This document shows, one piece after another, positions 51,241 through 61,932 of a stretch of 64,000 nt of DNA. Under the pieces are notes generated by a model. That model had not been told where the DNA came from. It worked only from the letters and a program-made list of their open reading frames with translations, and made no database searches. The stretch's first letter is position 1. Each line of letters opens with the position of its first letter. The stretch comes from Lophius americanus (taxonomy: Eukaryota; Chordata; Actinopteri; Lophiiformes; Lophiidae), in contig JBBDHG010000052.1 in assembly GCA_037951165.1 (NCBI GenBank), positions 747,501-811,500 on the forward strand. The letters run 5' to 3'. Made by a program: the position numbers and the translations under genes.

Positions 51241-52070
51241 AAGCTGGAGGAAAGTTTACCCTGTTTTTAAATTTAACACACTTATCATTTCCTAATCAAA
51301 CTCACTGTTCTGACTTCTCCAGCAGAGGTATTCAATGAAAATGACAAGAGGTCCAGAAGGTCAACCGACATCCTTTTCCTCTCCTGTGAGAATGTATGCA
51401 TTCTAATATGGTGCACAATCAACCACCTGACCTGACTTGGTATGAAGATGACGGAGAGGAGGGCGGGTCATGAAGTCCCATAGTAGGATTGGTTCCCGTG
51501 AGGTACGCGTTCTCACATTTAGGCTGACGTATACAGAAATGTGACGCCTCATTCCCGCTCTTACCAGGCAGTTTGAGGAGGCGATGCTTTGCAAAACGGT
51601 CACACCTGCACATGGTGGATGTTAGTAGTAAAAGACTTTACTGCTACAAACTCTTAGATCAGAACGCGTTGGGCTCAGCAGCATGGGCTACATCATAATT
51701 GCAAGTCTTTGCATCACAGAATAACTTCACAGATCAAAAGAAGGTACAAACTGCTGCGTATCGTAAAGCTGTTCAACATTTACAGGAGCTAAATTTGCCA
51801 CATTTCCTGCGGCGTCATCTCAGCAGGCAAAACCACACAACACCTCTCACCATCTTCATCGCTTGGAGTTCCCCAAAATTCCGACATGATCCTAAGTAGG
51901 TTCCTGAGTGATGCTGAGTCATCATCCGCCAGTCTGTGAAGAGGCACACCTGGATCGGTGAAAATCCCAGCACAGCTTTCAGTCTGTTCTCAAGCTTGTA
52001 GCTCCTGGTCCGTGTGAACTGGGCTTGGGTTTGGAGTGTTCATACAAAGAGCTGTCAGACGGCTCTGAGC
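51241..52070 (-). other. gas7 3' flank / probable 3' untranslated region
   Basis: Sequence downstream of the gas7 stop on the minus strand. No exact AATAAA on that strand was found close by; a variant AGTAAA lies at about 51637, and the nearest exact one I found is near 50229. Short open frames here show no recognisable protein. Confidence 0.4.
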
Positions 52071-52184
52071 TCAGATCTCTATGTCCACAGGCCTGACATC
52101 TCCAGTCTTATTCTCCCTCACCCACAGCTCTCTGTCTTTAGCTGGGTCAACGCTCTGCAAGAGCTGGTCAACCGGCTCCATCGT
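52071..52184 (-). CDS. gas7: gas7 terminal coding exon
   Basis: 37 codons plus TGA (minus strand, 52073-52071). Reads TMEPVDQLLQSVDPAKDREL then WVRENKTGDVRPVDIEI, the conserved GAS7 C-terminus. Acceptor CTTCTACCAG. Confidence 0.96.
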   Translation of the reverse strand, partial: TMEPVDQLLQSVDPAKDRELWVRENKTGDVRPVDIEI

Positions 52185-55100
52185 CTGGTAGAAGAAAGAA
52201 CATCATTCAGTTGGTCGTCAGTAAAAAGTTGCATTTAGTATTGGATGTGGAAAAAATCTTAAGTGAGAAATTTAAAAGGTTCATGTGGAATTTGGTCATA
52301 ACAGCTGATAAACAGTAAATTTGACTATAATCCTGTTAAAAGTAGGGGGAAGAAAAAAAAGGGGAAAAAAACATCACACTCAGAAAAAAAAGAATATTTG
52401 AATTGATTTTAGAATAAAAAAATAACAATGTTATTGCTATTTTATCGGATGAACCTCGCTCGGTCGTTTCTTAAAAATGGCCGAACTAGCCCTGGAACCA
52501 GCTCGGTGGAAAAAGGGGTCTCCTCTGTGATGTAATAACTTTTCTCCAGTGCCTAGGTGATGTAATGGCGCGAGGCACAGCGATTGTAATTGCTTAGCTG
52601 TGAAGTCACACTCACACTTTGGTTGAACATGTCCGTCTCATGCCGTAAGGTGGTGTACTGACACAGATGCTGTCTGATCATTTCCACCCGCTCCACCTCC
52701 AGTCGCTCCAGCTCCTGAGGAGAAGAGCAGCGTGTGACAGTGAGACAAACCTATACACCTCCATATGTCTAGATTGAGCCAAAACAATGGTGTACAGCAG
52801 TGGTAGACATTTAGACATTACACATGTGTAGTGTGTATTTTACTAATGTTTTTAACCGTGGGAGAGGAGAACATGCAAACGCTTCAACAGAACTTACTAA
52901 TCTCCATGATGCCCCCCTAGAAAAATGTTTTTAATTTGAGTAGTTTTTGCCCTTTTATATATTTAATTTTGTTGAATTATAGGGTAATTTTGTTATAATA
53001 TCTGCACATGCCTTCTGTTCTGTTCCTGAAGGTACAGCATTCTCCACTTTGCTTAGTTTGAATGATATTTTGACTCAGACTTGACAAAATGAGGATTTCT
53101 TACCAGACTGGTGGTGACCATCTCCTCAAACCATTTAGACTGAGATTGGTTGTATAGGTCGACACAGCGCATCAGATCATCTCCTATAGCGGGAAGTAAA
53201 AATAACCAGATGAGGCTGTTTTAAAGGTAAAAACACAAAGGACTCTACTGTTGTTTTTTTTGTCCACTAGGTGGAGCTGCTTGCCAACTATTCAGTCGGC
53301 GGATGCTGCGCTGCAACACTCATTGTTCACTCATCTTATATGATTTTCTGCAGGAGTGTAGACGGTCTGAACTGATAATACATTTCATTAAGAAAACATC
53401 AGGATCAATGAGGGAGGAGACCTAATCTGTCCTCTCATTTATGTTACAGCCTGTATCCTGTTACTGCACAAACACACTCTCATCATCTGAATCATGACAG
53501 ACTGAATCAAAGGAAATGATGCTGATCCTTCGGTTGTTAATGTCTGCTGATATACCTTCTACTTCATACTTGAAACAGAGTTGTAAGACACAAATCCTCA
53601 TCCATCCACGGGTCTTGGACAACATCTCCCACTTTTATATGTAATTTAAAGCCCACTTGATGGTCTACCTTACCCACAAGAATAAATCTTTGGATATTTA
53701 TTTATAGGGTTATTCCTATAGCTTCCACCTTATCTCCTGATCTACATCCTTGTGGGGAAAAAAGGAAGTTCTTCTCTTTGTTCCCAGGACTTATTTGTGT
53801 CCCTGAGGACTGTACTGAATTGAGAGAAAGGTCATTTAAGTGCACTGCTCGCCACACATGGAGTCACTTATTATCTCAAATCTCAGGGTGCATTTGGTTC
53901 GATATGGCCAAACTGGTATGATGAACACCCGCAGTTATACTAAACCAGCGTACTAAGAACCCCTGACCAGATGAGTCTCAGTTTTCTCAGCTTCTATAAC
54001 AGTTTCACTGAAAAATGTACGCAACATAAGACCACAAACTGAATGCAACCTTAAAAACAACATTATTTGAAAAGTTGGAAAAAGCGTGCATGCTAACATC
54101 AAGACAAAATATACAAAAGGCAAGCAAGGAGCGAAAAAGAGGCTAAGTTATTAACATCTGGAATTTTTTCCTGGTCATTTATTTCTTTATCCAATGAAAT
54201 CCATATCCTGTCCAAAGGTCTGTCTTGAAATTGTAAATTAAATCTTCTAATCTTCCCTGGTTTCTGTCAGTTGCTCTTGTGCTTGTCTTCTATTCTTCTT
54301 GTCAGCTTCTACCACCCTCACTGCTGGCCTCTACCACCCCCACTGCTGGCCTCTACCACCCCCACTGCTGGCCTCTACCACCCTCACTGTTGGCCCCTAC
54401 CATCATCACTGCTGGCCTCTACCATCATCACTGCTGGCCTCTACCACCCCCACTGTTGGCCCCTATCATCCTCACTGCTGGCCTCTACCTCCCTCACCGC
54501 TGGCCTCCAACACCCTCACTGTTGGCCCCTACCATCATCACTGCTGGCCTCTACCTCCCTCACCGCTGGCCTCCAACACCCTCACTGTTGGCCTCTACCA
54601 CCCTCACTGCTGGCCTCCAACACCCTCACTGCTGGCCTCTAACATCCTCCCTGTTGGCCTCTAGGAACCTTCCTGCCAGCCTCATGTCATACACCACACT
54701 CTTGCAATGCATTGCATGTAAATATATTATTTTTATTATTATTATTTTTTTTATTATATTATAATATATAACTATAAAAATCTAGTACTAATAAAAATAA
54801 ACGAAAAACCATCCTTCTAAAAGGAGTTCCATAAAACGGGGATCATGGCCATAGTTAGTTGGTATTAAACTTTAGGAAGAATATGGAAGCTTAACCCGGC
54901 AGTAATGACTCGTACTTGTTTTGGTCTCTATCTCCACAGTCGTCTTCACTAGCTGCCAGTTGCCATGAGCGCAGCCAACGACTGCTGCGTTTTTCTCCCT
55001 GGTTGCTTTGGTTGCATAAGCAGCACGGAGGAGGGATGACTGTGTGTGTGTGTGTTTGCGTGTGTGTGTGAGTGTGAGAGTGTGAGTGTGAAAGGAGCCA

Positions 55101-58100
55101 GCTTGGATTCATACTCGTGTGTATCGGCATGTGGCCGTGCCTGGTTGAGTCATGACATCACACTCCAGCGGCCAGTCTACATCTGTTTACTCTTAGGCCG
55201 TTACTTTCTTCAGATGGCTCCCCTATTAAAACACTTTAACCAACCAACATGATGGCTGCTAGGCTGCTCTTCCACCCCACCTACTTTGCCCATCGCAGGT
55301 TTCTTCTCACACACTGTTTGTGTTTTCACCTATGACATAACCTGTATACTAAGAGGGACAATACTATGTGTGCAACTGAAGCCTGATATATCAACACTTC
55401 TGCCATTTCCCGTTCATGTTCAAACCTGATCTGATAATGTGTCCCATGGAGGCTGGTGTTAAATGTGTTCTGTATCCACACATGATCAAGATAGGGAAAT
55501 ACTTCATGCATGTTCTAAAAGTGTCATGACTGAATCTGCCTGCATCTGGAAGTTAGGCCAACTACCAATGATCTGGAATCCATAAAAACATTTATTTTAA
55601 ACTAACATAAAACTTAGAGAGGGTGTTAAATTATCCATTAACTCGTCCAAAAATATATGGGAAAATGATGGTACTTAATCTACTTTTTGTTTAGTTGTCA
55701 CTGCTATGAAAAAGTCCTTTGACACCTGCTAGTTTCTACTATTTCTGTTTCTATCTCAGACTTAACGGTTGGATTTTAGATCTTAAGCAACCTGGGCAAA
55801 AACTCCAAATCAACAAATCAAACTCCAACCATTCAGAATTGGACCTGCTTCTCTTCTTGGGATCATTGTCTCGCGGCAGGAGCCAATTTAGTTAGAGCTT
55901 CAGCTGACAGGCTGAAGTCGGTGATGGCGAGTTGTCCTTGTCTTGATGCAGCAAAGCATCTCCACAACATTCCACTGCCACCTCCATGTTTGACTGTAGG
56001 TCTGATGTTCTTCTAGAGGAACGCTGTGTTTTTGGGCTCAGAACCTTTTGGATCTTTTCTCACCCAAATAAATTTCTATTGTCTTCTTCTCTCTATATTT
56101 AGTATAATATTTCACTCCAATAGTCAATCTAACTTTTTTGTGAGAAACACATTTTTTCAGCCATAACTTCCAGTTATTGGACCGATTTAGTCCAACTTCG
56201 GTGGGAATGAATAAAGAAGATCTATCTTTAATTAGGGGGAACTTTCTTTATATAACTTGTAATTTTAAGTTCAATCAGGGGAATTCAAAACGCAGGGGAT
56301 TGGGGTCTTCAGGGATATACCCCTGCGGTTGGGGACAACAGCAAAGGCACAGTTGTTCTCTTCTCCTTGGGTAGCTATTGGGCAGAAAACCCCGAAGTCA
56401 TTGATAAAGTGGAGCAGTTTATTCAGACTTTCCATGGCAACTGCATTTTGTGCGCTCACATGTCCAAGATAAATGTGCTTTTTCGAAGCGCCACATTTTC
56501 ACTGCTGGCACCGTTGCCATGTGAAGGAAAGGCCAAACCTCAACAAAAGGTTTCCTATTGTGTGAAAAGAAATTTGACCGACTTTGGTGGAAAAAAGTAA
56601 TTGAATAATTTTTTACTAGAAAACAAATACATTTTTATAATTTCTGAGAGATTGAACGACTTTGTGTGCAGACACAATATCAACCTGCAGGTTAGTGTGT
56701 ATCCCTGAGGACTGTGAAATCTTTGCCTCCGCCTCTCTGTGAGCACAGATTAGCTGAAAGTTCCAGCCCCCATTCTTCCCACCTCACCCGTCCCTCCAGT
56801 CTGGCTCTAAGAGCTGATAAAGCACATGACTCACTTAACAAGATAAACAAAGAATCCTGCCTCACCGCCTTAATAAAGGGCTTAAAGAACAGCGGAGGGG
56901 GACAGAGAGTTATGACTACTAAGTAAACCATTCACTAAACCTCTGCTGTCAGTGGAATCTGATTTGAAGCTTGGCATTCCTGATCATCTCTGCATTTGTT
57001 GAACTAACATTTTGTTCTGCTATATATTTAGGACTTAAAAACATTCAGTTTTCCTCTACTTATTTCAGATCAAACTCAGAAACACACAATCAATAATAAA
57101 ACTACTCTGGACGCCATTCCCGTTGCCTCCAAAGTCACCTTGAGGAATCTGGGAGTTATCTTTGATCAGGATATGTCCTTTAACTCCCAAAGAAAAAATA
57201 TATCTATGATGCCTGCTTTCATCTCGGTAATATTCCCAAAAATATGGCAGGCTCTGTTTCAAAATGACTGCTACTGTAGATTGCAATTATGGGGACTCTA
57301 GCTTCGCTGAATACTCTCAAAAGATTCTTCCGTTGCCAACGACTCTCGACAACGGTTGCTCAGTTGGTAGAGTGTTCTTAGATTCATCTAAAGGTTGGTG
57401 GTATGATCCCTGGCACCTACAGTCAACATGTTGAGTTGTCCTTGATCAAGATACTGAAGCCAAAGTTGCTCCAAATGGAAGTTTCATTGTTGTTGTTGTT
57501 GTGGTTGTTGGTGTTGTTGTTGAATGGTTACTGCTGATGAGAAGATGGCGCCTTGCATGGCAGCCCTTGTCATCACTGTATATATGCTTGCGTGAATGCT
57601 GGCTCGCGCTTTAAAGCTAGTTGTGTGGTCCAGCAGACTAGAAAAGCGCTATACAATTACAGTCCATTTAACACTTTAACTGCTAATGACTCACTATGTA
57701 CCAACACCTACTGGAGGTATAGAATCCATAACTCCCCACCAGGCAGTTAGAGCTGAAGAAGTCCTTTTGATGAGAGGTGAAACATCCGGTTGGTTTAGAT
57801 CCAACTAACATGGGTCTCCATGGCAGACCCCTTCTCTATTTAAGAGTAGGCTTAACTATTTCCAGTTTAATCAAGCTTATAATTAAGGCTGGCTTAGCTA
57901 GCTCTAAGCAATGGTGCTGCAGGTTCAGGCCGTTTGGGGACGTCCGTTAATGCGCTCTTCCTGTCTCTCAAAGTTCATGCAGGAAAAATCTTAATTTCTT
58001 GCAGTCACAGTTCGCGACATCAACGGAAATCAGCTGTTCTCATATAATACGATAACATATTTAACCAATAATCTTGTGTCTGTTTCTTTAAAAATGAATC

Positions 58101-58110
58101 CATGCATAAT

Positions 58111-58142
<32 letters not shown>

Positions 58143-61100
58143 TAATTCTGTCATGCTGCTGTTATGGATGCCCTCCATCTTCCCCAGTCTTTAGTATTAA
58201 TTTGCCATTTCATCATTCACCAGCCCAAGCAGGAACATCAGCCACCGCCAGCCAAGAGTACCTGAGTGAGATGAGTCAGTGTGCCCACCAGGCGCCGCGG
58301 GGTCAAATGCAGAGAACAAATTTCACTATGTTGTACTTTGTATAACTGTATTTGACAATAAAGCAACTTATTCTATGAATCCTAATTATTCTGGTTGCAT
58401 GCGCTCCGGGCGTTCCTTTCAAGGAGATATCTACAAATGTATCTTCTGCTATCTGTTGCTGATTGCAACATAGGATGTACTCCACAAATTTTTGAATATT
58501 TTGAAACTTATAAAACGCCTAATAATCTATAATGTTACGGAGTATCAACCTTTTCAGTTTTAACCTTTTTAGTGAGTCCATAACTTATAACAGCAAACAT
58601 TTCCAGCTTTTTGAAAAGTTGTTGCCATTTGTATACCCACCTGCAAGGTTTTAAAACTTTTGTTCCTACTGCCAACCATTCCTGCCTTTCATGGAGATGA
58701 ATGTAATTTGTATAATCTTAGGTATGACTGTGCCTGGTGTTAGAGAGTTAGTTGCTACAGCTGTATCACATGCATCAACGAAACAGCACAAACAACAGGT
58801 GTTTCTAGCGAGTGTATGGTTGAAAGACAGAGGGAGAGAGTGATCCTACGACCAATTTACAAGATAATCCTGTCTTTGCTTCATTCAATTATACGCCAAT
58901 ATGTTGTTGTTCTACAGTGTTGAGAAGGTTCTCCAAAGACAAAGATGAAGCAGACTTGCGTGGTGATACCTCACCTCCACAAGCAAATCTACTAATTATT
59001 CTGTTGAAATTAAAGTCCAATCCCATGGTTATAGAGATATTAAACTCTGCATTTTGACCTCAGACCTCTGGCTCTGACCTGCTTGTGTGGATTTCCTGCG
59101 GGCCTTTTTGATGTCTTCTTCAATCTTGCTGCTGAGCTTGATCTCCAGCTGCTGAGTCTTCAGTTCCAGCTCTTTCTGTCTATCGGCCAGAGCTTTACGG
59201 GCCTGAAGGAAATAAGGGACTCCTTTAGAGCCAGAACATAAACTTGAACTGTTTTTTTAGTGCCCAGAGCAAAAAAAACGGGTTCTCGTTCAGGAACACT
59301 GGTTCTACAGAGGAACCAACACAGCGGAACCTCACGCAACCTATTGCATTCACAGATTGAGGGATTATCATAACCAACAAAAACAATGAGACTACTTTTT
59401 TCTAACCCCGATAATGTAGTTTAATGTGGATGAAAACAACTAAAGTATGACAAAGGAAATCATAATAAAATGTTAATTTATCCTAAACATTTGGAAAGAT
59501 TGCTGACTTATACTTTTGTCTGTACTGTGTGTTTTTTTTCTCTCCGTATTTTAGCACATACTCTGAAAGCTTACAGACACAGATGAAAAAGTGCAGCACC
59601 ATTGTAAATGATTGGAGGCGATAGGTGGGATTACATGGGACACTCTTCTCCTATCCAAATTAAACCTTTCCGAATTGCAATGTCGGTCGCCTGTTTACAT
59701 GACTTGTGATGTTCTCCGGCCCAGTGTTTACATGCATCAGCTCACCTAATCGGACAAAGATTACTGACATGCGTAGATGATGCAAACTTCAGAAATCTCT
59801 CTGTTTGATTTGTATCTGCGCATGCAGATACAAATCAATGTGAATGGTTTACTTTCATAAGGTGGTGATAATGCTACGATGAGCCGGGTGCCAACCGCGC
59901 GCGACCAAGAGGGCATGCCTGGAAGCGACTTTTCTTCCATCAACCATCCAACTATGTTCATCTTTTTCAAAGTTGCATTTAGTAAATGACTCAGACCGGT
60001 ACTGTTTTGAATTCGCCATATTTAAAAAGTGGCGCTGAAATAACTCCAGATCATTACATCATGACGCCGGGCATGTGCAGATACAAATCAAACAGAAAGC
60101 TTTCTGATAACGCGTTTACATGCAGCGACTGGCTATCGGAAAGGCTTTCTGAAAGAACTTAGATTACTTCCTTGCAAAGGAATGAAATCTCCATTGGAAA
60201 GGTTATTTCAAACCGGAAAGGGGTGTGTACATGCAGCATTTTCTTTCTGATTAAGCGGCTTTTCCGAATTATAATTATGGGGACCTATTGTCACCAGAAT
60301 CCAAGACAGCCATGACAACCGTCTACAGATAAGTCAAAGAGGATTTAACTTAAAGATGAAGCTGAAGTTATATAAAGTCTCTGTCCACATGTTGAAATGT
60401 TTTCATTGGCCTCACAGACCTCACGCTGCATCTCTATCTCCATTTTTACCACGCCGCCATTTCGGTTGTATTCAAAGGTTTTAATTCTTCAGTGCAATCT
60501 AGTGGACCTATCGATGTCAAGCAATGCAGCGTGAGTGTTGTTAGGTAAGAGGAGAAAACAATGAGATGACATGGCTTTAGTGCCTTAATGTTGTGACTGT
60601 TGTGTCCTTGTGATGTGGTGACGCGGCTCTGGTTCATCTCTGATGTAAAGACATGGCTCTAGTGTCTCTCATGAAATGATGTGGGTCCACTACCTCTGTG
60701 AAAAACTTCCACGGCTCTAATGCCTCTGTAACGGAAAGACGTGTCTCTAGTGCTTCTGTTATGTAATGATGTGGCTCTAGTGTCTCTGTGGCCAAAGACA
60801 TGGCTCTAGTGTCTCTGTAACATAGTGAGGGCTCTAGCGACTCTGTAATGTAATGATATAGCTCTTGTTCCTGTGCCGTTTTATGATGTGGCTCTGGTGC
60901 CTCTGTGATGTAGCAATGTTGCTCTGGAGCCTCTCTGATGTTTTGATATGGCTCCAGTGCCGCTGTGATGTAACAACATGATTCAAATGCCTCTCTGATG
61001 TAATTATGTACTCTAGTGTCTGAAAAGTATTATTTTGGTGTAAGTGACCCTGTGACACAACGGCTCAGCTCTGTTCCTATCCAGCCAATAGAAAACCAAA

Positions 61101-61932
61101 CCGGTTCTATGGAGGGACAGTTTTGTCCAGTCACCGACTGAAAGCTGCTAAGACGACAGATGATGCTAAAAAACCCTCTCTGCCGCCAGGCTTTGGCTGT
61201 TCTTCATTGTACAGATAAAACGCAGGAAACTTTCCAGGGGCAGGAAAAACCAGTATGAAATAAATGTCTCATTCTTAAGTGCTTACCTTCTCCACAGCTG
61301 CATAGCGACCAACCAGTTGCTTCCGTAGGTCAGCAATGTGATGGTCAAACCTCTTCATGTCCTTCTTGAAGTTCTCCCTGAACGTCAGAAGAGTCTTTTC
61401 CACTTCACTCTGGAGCTGGTCAAACCAAACGCATCAAAAGTCAACACACACCAATGAAAAATGTAAGGAAATTACCAGTCTCATGAGACTTCTCTGATTT
61501 CAAAGAGATTTGTTTCTTATTTCACTGCCTGAGAACTTGGTACACTTGGACCGGTCACCAATTATCTTAAAACAATTAACTGGAGTAAACTTAAAACCAG
61601 AAGTCCTGTTGCTTCAAATTTAACATAGTTCTAGTGTCTCGCTGATATAATAACGAAGCTTAACTGCATAAATGAGATAATGAGTTGGCTCTAGTGCATC
61701 AACTTGTCCGAGGCATCAGCTACATAGAACGACCCAAAGGCCAGACGGATTTCAACCCAGGACCTTCTTGCTGTTAGGTAACTGCACCTCCGTTCTGAAC
61801 TAGGCATAAGACAGGCGGAGCTAACAGAGGTGGAGAACAGTGCGATAAATTACCTTAGCGGAGAACTTCAGGTGAACCTCAGCTTCATCTGTGAGGCTCT
61901 TCTTCAGCTGAGCCCAAGCCTCCCCCAGAGTC
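52071..61932 (-). CDS. gas7: GAS7 (growth arrest-specific 7), last six coding exons
   Basis: GAS7 is an F-BAR protein, brain-enriched in mammals, that binds membranes and actin and promotes neurite outgrowth. Joined on the minus strand: 61932-61854, 61415-61287, 59202-59079, 53183-53104, 52714-52616, 52184-52071, all in phase, encoding about 207 residues to the stop. Hallmarks: TLGEAWAQLKKSLTDEAEVH, FRENFKKDMKR, DHHIADLRKQL, TQQLEIKLSSKIEEDIKKAR, RRKSTQA, CVDLYNQSQSKWFEEMVTT, ERLEVERVEMIRQHLCQY, RHETDMFNQS, MEPVDQLL, DPAKDRELWVRENKTGDVRP and the C-terminal VDIEI. The match to vertebrate GAS7 is close and full length is about 410-480 residues, so the SH3/WW and early F-BAR exons lie beyond the right edge. 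It converges on the myosin gene. Confidence 0.96.
52616..52714 (-). CDS. gas7: gas7 exon, F-BAR helix
   Basis: 33 codons, phase 0/0; acceptor CTTCTCCTCAG, donor CAAAGT|GTGAGT. Reads ELERLEVERVEMIRQHLCQY, then TTLRHETDMFNQS. Confidence 0.96.
53104..53183 (-). CDS. gas7: gas7 exon, F-BAR helix
   Basis: 80 nt, phase 1 in, phase 0 out; acceptor CCCGCTATAG, donor AGTCTG|GTAAGA. Reads (G)DDLMRCVDLYNQSQSKW, then FEEMVTTSL. Confidence 0.96.
54306..54664 (+). repeat. 22-bp minisatellite (about 16 copies)
   Basis: Unit CTACCACCCTCACTGCTGGCCT-like with C/T and A/C variants. The unit lacks stop triplets in all three forward frames, so each 22-bp copy reads through and three overlapping open frames of 121-161 codons arise; none is a gene. 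Confidence 0.93.
55690..56130 (-). mobile_element. Tc1-like remnant, minus orientation
   Basis: Reverse-strand Tc1 wording: CAGCAAAGCATCTCCACAACA and CCACCTCCATGTTTGACTGTAG (reverse complement of the CAGTCAAACATGGAGGTGG transposase motif). No intact frame. Confidence 0.65.
57060..57260 (+). mobile_element. LINE reverse-transcriptase scrap
   Basis: Forward frame reads LRNLGVIFDQDMSFNSQ near 57130-57190, a motif found near the end of the reverse transcriptase in several non-LTR families. Isolated remnant. Confidence 0.6.
57345..57668 (+). mobile_element. tRNA-derived V-SINE-like element
   Basis: A-box-like TTGCTCAGTTGGTAGAGTG and B-box-like GGTATGATCCC at the left, central CTTGATCAAGATACTGAA, and the ending AGACTAGAAAAGCGCTATACAA then TACAGTCCATTT typical of fish V-SINEs. 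An internal (GTT)n expansion is present. Confidence 0.8.
58109..58142 (+). repeat. (ATT)n microsatellite
   Basis: About 11 TAT/ATT units in tandem. Confidence 0.95.
58226..58370 (+). mobile_element. SINE tail fragment
   Basis: GGGTCAAATGCAGAGAACAAATTTCACTATGTTGTAC...GACAATAAAGCA matches, in the opposite orientation, the tail half of the SINE at 24775-25030. Confidence 0.65.
59079..59202 (-). CDS. gas7: gas7 exon, F-BAR helix
   Basis: 124 nt, phase 0 in, phase 1 out; acceptor TTATTTCCTTCAG, donor AAGCAG|GTCAGA. Reads ARKALADRQKELELKTQQLE then IKLSSKIEEDIKKARRKSTQ. Confidence 0.97.
59807..59836. repeat. Perfect 13-bp palindrome within a MITE-like element
   Basis: GATTTGTATCTGC, 4-nt spacer, GCAGATACAAATC. 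The right-arm wording recurs at about 60079. Confidence 0.85.
60590..61022 (+). repeat. ~30-bp satellite array (largest cluster)
   Basis: About 14 diverged copies of GGCTCTAGTGYCTCTGTGA followed by TGTAATGATGT. It creates a spurious reverse-strand open frame at 60834-61058. A few further copies lie at 61625-61700. Confidence 0.75.
61287..61415 (-). CDS. gas7: gas7 exon, F-BAR helix
   Basis: 43 codons, phase 0/0; acceptor GGTTTGACCAG, donor GAGAAG|GTAAGC. Reads LQSEVEKTLLTFRENFKKDM, then DHHIADLRKQLVGRYAAVEK. Confidence 0.96.
61854..61932 (-). CDS. gas7: gas7 exon, F-BAR helix
   Basis: 79 nt, phase 2 in, phase 0 out; acceptor TCTCCTCTCAG, donor GCTAAG|GTAATT. Reads TLGEAWAQLKKSLTDEAEVH, then LKFSAK. 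It is the most 5' gas7 exon in the window. Confidence 0.95.

Larger units (their letters stand above)
53184..59078 (-). other. gas7 intron (5.9 kb), repeat-rich
   Basis: No missing exon: flanking exons join directly in the GAS7 alignment. Contains the 22-bp minisatellite (54306-54664), a (GT)n run (about 55040-55075), a Tc1-like remnant (55690-56130), a LINE scrap (57060-57260), a V-SINE-like copy (57345-57668), (GTT)n near 57484-57523, (ATT)n at 58109-58142 and a SINE tail (58226-58370). Confidence 0.6.
59203..61286 (-). other. gas7 intron (2.1 kb) with MITE and satellite
   Basis: 59617-60280 looks like a MITE-type element (TTACATGGGACAC start and TTTCCGAATTATAATTATGG end) with a perfect 13-bp internal palindrome at 59807-59836; a similar start occurs at 33700. 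A ~30-bp satellite block follows. Confidence 0.5.

Noticed and set aside
54271..54764. Three overlapping Leu/Pro-rich open frames up to 161 codons
   Set aside because: Product of a 22-bp tandem repeat without stops.
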